A stretch of DNA of 64,000 bases from Pseudocercospora fijiensis CIRAD86. Its lineage: Eukaryota; Ascomycota; Dothideomycetes; Mycosphaerellales; Mycosphaerellaceae. The notes beneath the pieces were generated by a model. The model had not been told where the DNA came from. It saw nothing but the letters and a program-made list of their open reading frames with translations, and made no database searches. Positions 56,029 to 64,000 of this stretch are shown piece after piece (position 1 is the first letter of the stretch; each line of letters starts with the position of its first letter). Both the position numbers and the translations under genes were made by a program. The stretch covers positions 5,159,126-5,223,125 of the forward strand of contig NW_006921532.1 of NCBI RefSeq assembly GCF_000340215.1. Direction: 5' to 3'.

Positions 56029-56969
56029 CGAGTATAGATGTTACTAAGATGCTTATAGTAGCAACGGTACACCGCCGACTTATAGTATATTATTATATAT
56101 AGAGTAATTGTTACGCAAAGAAGGACGGAAAAAGGTTACCTCGCGGTAGGGTCCGAGCTTCCGCGCGCTTTTGCGCGACTAACGGTAGCGTATATACGCG
56201 AACCTTAAAACAAACTTTCGAAGTAAAGCGATAAGCGAGGAAAACGACTTCTAGAATTTATTAGTTCCGCTAAGGTGGCCCGGAAGTCTACGTCTATCGG
56301 TATTCGAAACCTATATCTAAATCTATAGAGGTAATGCTAGCGGAAACACTATTAGATTTCCTCTATAGAAGGGAAAACCTATAGCCGGGGGTTAAGGTAC
56401 CGATTTGCCGTAATAAGCGGGAATTGTAGCGTCGTAAATAAGGATAGTAGAATTCTTCGATAGGCTCCTACCTAGGTGTTTAGAGGCGCGGGGGTGTCGC
56501 GCTATCGCTAAATTTCATCCTTAGTAAGACGTCGTATCGTCGGAATTAGGGTCCTCTTCTTTATCTCCCCTGCTTTCTAGTTAGACACGTTAGATAGACC
56601 TAGGGTTGGGCCTTCCCTTAGCGTACTGCTAGGGGCTACGTCGCGAGTTATCTAGTAGCGATGTGTGTTAGAGCTAGTTGATTCCGGTCGCAGCGCTTTA
56701 TTGCCTATAGTCGGGTTCTACTCGCTTAAGGTTGTATTTAGTAGAGACGGATCGGTCTGCTACTCCCTAGAGGGGCCGCCGATAGACTTATCGTCGCTTT
56801 CTTTAATATATACTAGTTTCTGCTACCCTCTCGGTAGCTAGCGTCGTATAGGCTACACCTATCTATTAACGTTCCCGTCGACGTTATTGCCGCTACTACT
56901 ATCTTAACTAGGTCGTATCGATCTCGTAGCGATATATCTCGGCTCCCTCTACGTTATAGACGGCGTTAT
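56029..56969. other. RIP-mutated spacer between the giant ORF and the third Ty3/gypsy pol
   Basis: About 940 bp with no readable frame. It could hold the 3' region and LTR of the third retroelement, or the upstream region of the giant ORF. No LTR can be defined because its partner would lie beyond the right edge. The purine-rich complement of 56551-56580 could be a polypurine tract. Confidence 0.4.
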
Positions 56970-59900
56970 TTAATTTACTTGTCTATCCGTAACCTGCGAG
57001 TCTTCGAATCTTTTAATTAGGTATCCGTTACCTTCTCGCATTTCGTCTTCTCTAACCTATTTATTTATTATTAGTTACTCGTCCTTCTACTTTACTAGAT
57101 ATTCAGTCTTTCCCTTTAAGCTACGTTTAGCTAAAACGCGTTTAGGAGTCATTATAGGTTGTTTAGACTGTAGGTCTATCGGGGCTAGAACGCGGGGATA
57201 AGGTCTCGAGAAGGGGTCCTTCGCTAGATTTAGTACGGGCTCGAGCTACGCGATCGATATTACCGGATAGAACTTAACTAACTTAGGCAGCTCTAATTTA
57301 TAGGCTAATTTGCCTATTCTTCTCTTGATCTTAAAAGGGCCTATAGCCTAATTGCTATATTTGCGATAGCTCTAACTATATACGCGATACCCGTAATATA
57401 GCCTAAGTATAGTATAGTCTCCCGGCTCGAAGAATATATGCTAATACTTAGCATCGTAGCGGTGCTTTATGTCTACCGCTACGAAGGCTATAGATTCCTC
57501 GGCTACGTCCCGAAATTGCTATCGCAGCGTTGCGTAATCCTTTAGCTACAGTTCTCGGAGCCCGATAAAGGCGTCGGTGTTTAAATCAAACCCGAAAAGC
57601 ATTTTATCGGGCGAGACGCCGGTACTCGCATTCTTAATACTCCCGAGATAGGATATAAGGGAGGGAAGGACGTCTATCTACTATATATCTAGATTTGCCG
57701 TAACAAAATACCGTATAGCGATCTCAACGGTCTAATTTGTACGCTCGGACTAGCCGTCTGTCTATAGATAGTAAGCTATAGAGGCGAGGATTAATACGCC
57801 TAGTAGCTTTATTATTATAGTAAAGAATTTAGATAGCTATTTAGGGTCTCGATCGCAGATAAAGACTTTAGCGACTCGCTAAGATCGCTCTTAGATAGCC
57901 GTAAGGTACTAGGCTACCTAGGTTTCTATAGTCTACTAGCATTTGCCGGGGAGGAGCAAAACCCGTTTAGACTTCTTGCAGGTTACTATAAGGAGCGTAT
58001 TAAAACCTTCGTTAGTAGGTAGGAGTCCTATAATCTAGTCTGCTATTTAGACGTCTATAGGGAGCCTATACTTCGCGTCTATCGGATTGAGTTGCCCGTA
58101 GGGCTTATATCGCGTTAGCTAATTCGTCTTGTATATATAGTACTAGTCGATATAGCGTTCCAAATGTCGGCGATAGTGCCGGATATAGAAACTCGCGTTA
58201 ACGCGATCGAGGGTACGCTAAAAACCCGCGTAATGCCGAAGGTTATAGGCTATCTTAAAGATCTCGTAAGTAAGGCTAAAAGGAATATATAGACGGGAAT
58301 AGTGTAAGGTCGGGTTAATGTAGTAAACTAAGCTATCTTCCCGAAAAAATCTAATCCTATCTAGGCACTTTAGGTCTATTAGGACGTCGTCGGGTTTTTC
58401 GAGTATATACTATATACTACGTACGGCGGTGTCTTCCGAAGAGCGTAAAGAGGCTAGCTTCGGGAGATACGCTAGAGGCTAATCCGGGTAGACCGAAGGT
58501 GCCCTACCCGTCTCTAGGGCGGCTTTTGCCTAGGTCTTAGAGTGTGCCTTCTTCCGTCTAGCTTTACGGTCGCGCTTACGCCTCTACCTCCTCCGTACTT
58601 AGCGATTCGATATCTGCTCGGGTTGTACTACTTAGTCCTAGGTATATACGACTTCGATAGACTTAAGGACTACTAGCAATCTCCGCTACGGTCGGTCGTC
58701 CTAGTATACTTTCCTAAGTCTCGCCTTAAACTTATCGGAGAGGGACATTACCGTTTCTATATAGAGAGTAGGTTCCTTTTAAATGCTATAGAAAAAGGCG
58801 GGTATTTCGTCGCGACGGTAGTATTCCTATCTATTAGTTCGCGAAAAGAAATAATCGCTATAGTCGATCCCGGACGGGGAGAGGATATTTACTAGGGCCG
58901 AAGGCAGAAGAGTAGAGATATTTATTTTGAAATTTAGGAGATTAAGGCTACGTATACGCGTAGTAGCGGTAGACGCAGGGTCCGGCGATTAGCTCGAGAT
59001 TTTTATATCGTACGCGCCGTCGCCTTCGAAGGTAGGCTTAAGGTCGTACAGCATTATTAATATTATAGGAATCTCGTCTAAGCTGCTAGCGTTAACGTCG
59101 TCCCGTTAGGGGGAGAGCACGCCCTATAATCGGGAGAGTGTATTAGGGGCGATATAATTACGTCCTAGTCTATAGACAATTTCTAAGCTCGCGAATTAGG
59201 AAATGTAGATAGCGGCCTAGATTATTCTCCGGTTTAATCCGGCCGTAGACACCGTCGTAGCGATCTAGGTCTTTTTCGCTATCGCCGTTACCGCGCTATA
59301 ATCGGTAACTACGATAGTCCTTAGTGCTACGTCTACTATATAAGACGCTCTTTTAATTGCCTAGACGACTCCGAACAATTCGAGCTCGGTTAGCTAGTAG
59401 CGCGCTTCGGTACCCGTAAGTATATAACTAGCGAAACCTAAGATCTTTAGTCTATCTCGGGGAAACTGCTTAGACCGCTTTAGCTAGGTAGTACTATCGA
59501 CGAAATCGGAGACTATATTATCTTTCCGCGTTATAGGGGCGGGTTCCTCGTATTCTATTTCTAAGTCTCCGTCGACTTAGTAGTATATTACGCCTATCCT
59601 AAACTCCTTAGAGGCGTCTACGTCGATATATAAGATAGACGCAGGGTCGAAGTGCTAGAGAAATCCCTTCCTGTCTTCGGACTATATAGATTGTATAGTG
59701 TCCTAGGCAATATCTATTTCGCGGGTCTAGTATAGCTTTGCTCCTTATATTTAGGCGCGGCGCCTTCCGCCCTTCGTTTAGGTAGCCTAGTATTCCTTTA
59801 TTGCGGCGATTTTGGCTTGCTATAAGGGCAGTATAATTCTACCGAAATATAGGATAGTAGACCTAAGGTAGCCGACTAGACCGAGATAGTGTTCTAGCTG

Positions 59901-60900
59901 TTCGGCGTTAATAGGCTTTTCTAGTTCCCGTAGCGCTACGAGTCTGTCTGCCTAAGTTGCGAATCCCTTCCCGTCTACCGTTCTTCTAAGAATTTAGACG
60001 GAGGGGAAACCTAGGTACGCCTTCCCGGGTTCTAGGCTAAATCGCAAGTCGTCTATCTTTTTAAATACGCGTTCGAGTAGGGCACGATAAGACTCTAGGT
60101 CTACCGACCCTAGGACTATATTATCGATATACCCGTTCGCCGCGTCCCCGAATTCCCGTAGAGTGCGGTCGAGTAGCCTTTATACGTATTAAACGCTATT
60201 ATAATATCCTATCGCCGCGACCTTTAAGTATTCCTATCTGCGGGCAGTGTTTACTATAAATTTCTAGCGATCTTTCTCGGCTACCGCGAATTAATAGAAC
60301 ATAGACCTTACGTCTATTACCGAGATATATATATAGCTACGTAGCTTAGCGATAATGTCGTCCTAAAGAGGAAGAGGGTAGGTATCCTTCTACGATATAC
60401 TATTAAGGCCTCTAATATCGATAACTACGCGTAGCTTGCGGTAAGCTAAGCTATCGTCGCGGAATAGCGTCCTCTAGACGACGAAAACCGGCTAAGCTAA
60501 CGGTAAGGGTTTTTCGCTAAAAGCTATCTTGCCTTAGGAGTAGAGTTTATCGAACTGTTTATCGACTTCTGTATTATCCTTCGCCGATATTCGATAAACC
60601 TTACTACTAAACTTTTTATCTTCCTATCCTGACTTAAGGGGAAGTTCTAACTACTCGTCCTTTAGCAGGTCAATCGTCGTACCCCTATCTATCTACAACT
60701 ATAGGAATTTATCGGCGATAGACTAAAGGTCTGCCGCCGCGTTAGAATCCGGGTTAGCCGCGTAAACTGTTACGCCGGCCGAAGTTTTAAGACTAGCTAT
60801 CCTAGCGTTAATTGAAATTTTAGCGGTATCGGGCGGTAAGTTAAGGTCTATTAGGTCCGCTTCCTTATTTTCGTTAAGTTCGCGGGTCGGTAGCTAAGAT
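56970..60900 (-). pseudogene. Degraded RT-RNase H-integrase-chromodomain of the third Ty3/gypsy element
   Basis: RT: YRKLRVVIDIRGL (about 60450-60410), YISVIDVRSMFYQ (about 60320) and the active site GYIDNIVLGS (about 60140), where YIDN replaces YIDD. Integrase: IADxIIGLLP (about 58020, first Asp), VFIRDRDPK (about 57860, second Asp kept) and TDGxSERTN (about 57755, the Glu). This is followed by NASTGVSPDKMLFGF (about 57625). The C-terminus, 57150-57020, reads RVLAKRSLKGKTEYLVK then KDE and VREDEMREG, a chromodomain-like end. Stops are TAG/TAA at Gln/Trp positions. Confidence 0.85.
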
Positions 60901-61445
60901 TTAGACATCCGCGGGAGTTGCGGGCGTACTATAGTCTAATCCGAATTCGCTAAGTCACCGGCTAGGCTTGAATTAGACTAAAACGCGCTAGCGAGAGTTC
61001 GGCCGGAAGGGCGAGGAGACTCTCGGTCTATTAGCCTAATCGTCTTATTTTCGCTAAGTCTATTTATCGGTACCTAAGACTATCGGGTCTCAAGCGCTTA
61101 AGCTTACGTAACTCTATAAATAGGTTCTGCTACGGCTTTTCTCGTTCTTAAGGATGCTCGGAATTCGCGAGTTAAAAGAGCCTATACCTATAGGTCTATC
61201 GCGAGCGAAGTGCCTCCTAATTTTCGCTCTATAGACCGAGGGTCTATATTAAACTTATCGATTTGCTAGATGTCGTCTATCTACAATTGCTATAGTTTAC
61301 CTAGTTTCCTATTACGTAGTATTACTAGGTCGTCGTCGTAGCTAAGATTCCTAACTTAAACCCTAGGAAGTTCGGGTCCGGTAATATAGGCGTATATCGC
61401 CGCCGTGCCCGGGAATTTAGATTCGCCGGGAACAAAGAGGAGGTC

Positions 61446-61703
61446 TTAGTCTATGCCCTTAAAAGCCGTTGCTCTATTATATCGTACTAGAATTATTGCC
61501 GCCGTGCGTAGCGGCAGCCTAATTTGGTCGATAGCCCTAATATTAGCCTGTATTAGAGTCTTAGTTTTAGGTGTATAGGCTATAGGCATTACGGCGCAGT
61601 CGTTTTCTATTATAACGACGTATCCGGCTCCGGTATAGAGTATGAAGCCGGCGGGGGTTATAACGTCTATCCCGAGGAGTATATTATACGGTAAATTAGG
61701 CAT
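61446..61703 (-). pseudogene. Retropepsin-like protease segment of the third Ty3/gypsy element
   Basis: 85-residue open piece containing PYNILLGIDVITPAGFIL, the conserved ILG-x-D stretch near the end of Ty3/gypsy proteases, after which the linker to RT begins. The catalytic D-S/T-G would lie upstream, near 61850-61950, where the frame is stopped. Confidence 0.7.
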
Positions 61704-61739
61704 AACTCTTACTAGCTATTCGATATAGGCGAGGGCAGG

Positions 61740-64000
61740 CTTTCTAGACTTCGCGAATATAGAGAAGTATATCGACAAATTAATCTATTACTCGCACTTT
61801 ATACTTCCGGCTAAACTACGAAATTCGAGAGGCTGCTTTAGATACTAGATGTTTTCTCGACCTAGCTAGGCGACTAGCTACTTCTAGTCTATTATCGATG
61901 CTTTTATACTAGTGTCGAGGCATATGCGTTTGAATTCTCCTCCCGGAGTAAGAGCGTAGTTAGCCTCGACTATATCGTAATATCGGAACGTATAAGCTAG
62001 GTCTCCCGGCGGGAGCTTAGCCGTATATAGAATAATCTATAGTTGCTCTTAAACGTAGTAGACCTGAAGCTTTAGGCTATTAATGTCGTCAAATTTTCGC
62101 TTAGCTAGCTATAATAAATCTTCTTAATACTTGTCCGTAGTAAGATGCGTTTCGATATTCTAGAGAGAGCTAGTTCTATAAGATACTAAATCGTATACTT
62201 TCCCTTAGGTCTCTATTAATAGACGTAAGGCATCTTACTTATCTAGTAGTAAGCAACCTAGTGATTTAAGGCGCTCGAAAATTCCTATAGCTACTAGGTA
62301 TTCTAGAGTTTCCGATAGACTTAGGGTTAAGCGCTACGAGCTAGGAGTAACTAGTTTCACTTCTAGCTCGCGGAGTTTCCTGAAGCCTGTTTAAGGAGTA
62401 CGTTAGTGCGTTTACCGGAGGCGTCTTTTAGATAGGCTTAGTCTAGGTAGGTAGTAAAAAACTCGTTAGCGGAGCGGAAAACCTCCCCGTATATATTATA
62501 GCGTATAGGTCGGCCGTCCTATCGGTTCTTCTCCCGGGAAGGCTAGCTCGAGACCTCGGGTCTACGGCTCTAGGTCTAAGCATAGTAGACTAGAGATGCG
62601 AACGGGTTTATAGAAGGGAAAACCTAGTCCTCTTATCCGCCGGCGTAGCTAGCGTCTTCTTCCGCCTCGTACTAATCTCTTAGCTCTTCTTAGGCGTCGA
62701 ACTGGTCCTACTAACTAAGTCTAGATTCGTCGTACTTATCGCCCTACTCTCGGTCTATCGGGTCGTAGAAAAAGGCGGGCTCGGCGAGGCCTCCGTAATT
62801 CGCGGGAATGCCTTATCCTCTTGCATTTCCGGGTATCGTCTGCTATCTCTAAGGATTCGGATACTACGGGAGACCGCGCGCGTCTACTATCTTCTCGTTT
62901 ACGCTTGCGTTTGCGGCTTATAGTCGTTAGCGGCTATAGACTTAAGGTCTAGGCTAACGGCGCTATTAGAAGGCGTTAGGTTGCTATCGATTGTACGGAT
63001 TGTTATTTCCGAGAAAAGGCGCGCGTCTAGCGTTAAAACGAGACCTAGGCTAGAACCTTAGGTCTACGAACCTACCCTATACTAAATCGCTACGCCGAAG
63101 GTTGTACTTACTACTATAGTAGCTAGCAGTTATACTGCCGGGTAGATATAGCTCTACCTACGTAGCGTAGTAGGCCTATATTATATCGATAAGGGTTTAA
63201 TATATCTATAATGCCGTAGGGGTATTAAGATTACCTCTAAGCTCTAGCGCGATCTTGCGGAAGGTATAATTAATCTACCTAGCGAGTAATTCCGTACCGC
63301 TCTACTAAGCGAGACGTATAACGTTGATAACGTACTCGCTTACGCTCCTACGGGCCGCGATATCCTTAATACGGTATTGCTCTATCTCTATCTCGCGCGC
63401 GGCGACTAAAGGGTCTAATCGGAACTGTTCGCGTAACGCCTCCTTCTACCGCTCGATCCCCGGGCCGGTCTATAGGAGCGTACGTCGATTATTAGTAAGC
63501 GCGTATAGGTACTATTGTAAAGCGGAACCCTAAAGGCATCGGTATAGTAATAGACGAAGGGTAGGAGCTAGGTATTCGCTAGCCTAAATAGCGACGTCTA
63601 GGCGCGTAATAAAGGCGAAAACATCTCGGTAGTATATAGTATTCCCGAAATATACTACCGGGCCTTTGCCCTTGCTCTCCGGCAGGTCCTTATTAAAATA
63701 CCCGATTTGCTCGGGCTTGAACTTATAGGGGGCGATTTCCTAGCTAAAATCTAACTAAGGAGTATATAGGGGAGTATATACGTATATACCGTTATACCTA
63801 GGGTTAATGTAGTTTCCTCGATCCCCGCGGTTCTATATAGACCTAAGGTTGCCCGTAGGTAGCTCTCTAGCGACCGGGACTCCCTAGGCTAAGGCCGCGA
63901 AACGCTCGGCGTTAATCTTAGGTCTAGTGTAAGAGCGAGCATCTCGATTCCGATTAGCTTACTAGTCTGCTCTCGTTAGGCCGTAGCCTGCTCGGTTGCG
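61740..64000 (-). pseudogene. Degraded gag region of the third Ty3/gypsy element
   Basis: Around 63300-63450 the minus strand reads, through TAG stops, KEALREQFRLDP then AAREIEIEQYRIKDIAARRS and SVSEYVINVIRLA. This is the helical retrotransposon-gag pattern (W-x3-L-x2-F, then repeated Arg/Glu helices). About 62400-62650 encodes a Ser/Arg/Pro-rich linker with YGEVFRSANEFF. I could not place a zinc knuckle with confidence. The start is beyond 64000. Confidence 0.6.

Larger units (their letters stand above)
56970..64000 (-). mobile_element. Third Ty3/gypsy element, different family, 5' end beyond the window
   Basis: Minus-strand order from the right edge: gag-like, protease, reverse transcriptase, RNase H, integrase, chromodomain-like end. 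RIP-mutated throughout. Its sequence is clearly unlike copies 1 and 2, with a VVIDIRGLN-type RT. The left LTR was not identified and the right one is outside the window. Confidence 0.85.

Noticed and set aside
56340..56400. Possible LTR shared with 62614-62636, based on a match around tatagaagggaaaacct
   Set aside because: The shared string is only about 19 bp and the second site reads as gag coding sequence; not enough to define an LTR.

Overview
The window reads as a filamentous ascomycete chromosome, most likely a Dothideomycete (Mycosphaerellales/Capnodiales-like). The evidence is short GT-AG introns of about 50-70 bp, typical Pezizomycotina genes (glucokinase, a psi-factor oxygenase, a ferric reductase, HP1, a fibroin-3-like membrane protein), and very strong repeat-induced point mutation (RIP) in the repeats. 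The genus cannot be told from the sequence alone.

Layout: 1-5.37 kb is gene-bearing, with a truncated glucokinase, a doubtful small gene and a fibroin-3-like membrane protein, all on the minus strand. 5.37-26.96 kb is a block of RIP-mutated mobile DNA. It holds a pogo/Fot1-type DNA transposon with 45-bp terminal inverted repeats, two unclassified decayed ORFs, and two full-length Ty3/gypsy chromoviruses of about 7.1 kb in opposite orientation. Each chromovirus has 196-bp LTRs and a 5-bp target duplication. The second one sits inside the integrase-like gene of an older DNA transposon. 27.1-47.94 kb is a compact island of nine genes: amino-acid transporter, F-box-like protein, CCT epsilon chaperonin, HP1, MFS transporter, PIP-kinase-like protein, WBP11-like splicing factor, ferric reductase and a PpoC-like oxygenase. 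48.7-64 kb is a second RIP block. It contains a 974-bp inverted-repeat element with nested hairpins, a roughly 1,680-codon decayed ORF of unknown function with three internal repeat arrays, and a third Ty3/gypsy element running off the right edge.

The RIP pattern is nearly pure CpA->TpA on both strands, with CpG kept. In the decayed ORFs the stops are TAG or TAA where Gln or Trp stood, so the old frames can be followed by eye for kilobases. The genes in the island are independent housekeeping or accessory functions rather than one pathway. Notable pairings are the divergent CCT5/HP1 and PIPK/WBP11 promoters, and a heterochromatin protein gene lying between two heterochromatin-like blocks.

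The strongest candidate for something undescribed is the giant ORF at about 51.0-56.03 kb. It was intact when RIP struck, must have been multi-copy, and shows no transposase, polymerase or helicase motif that I recognise. All calls come from reading the sequence; no database search was run.
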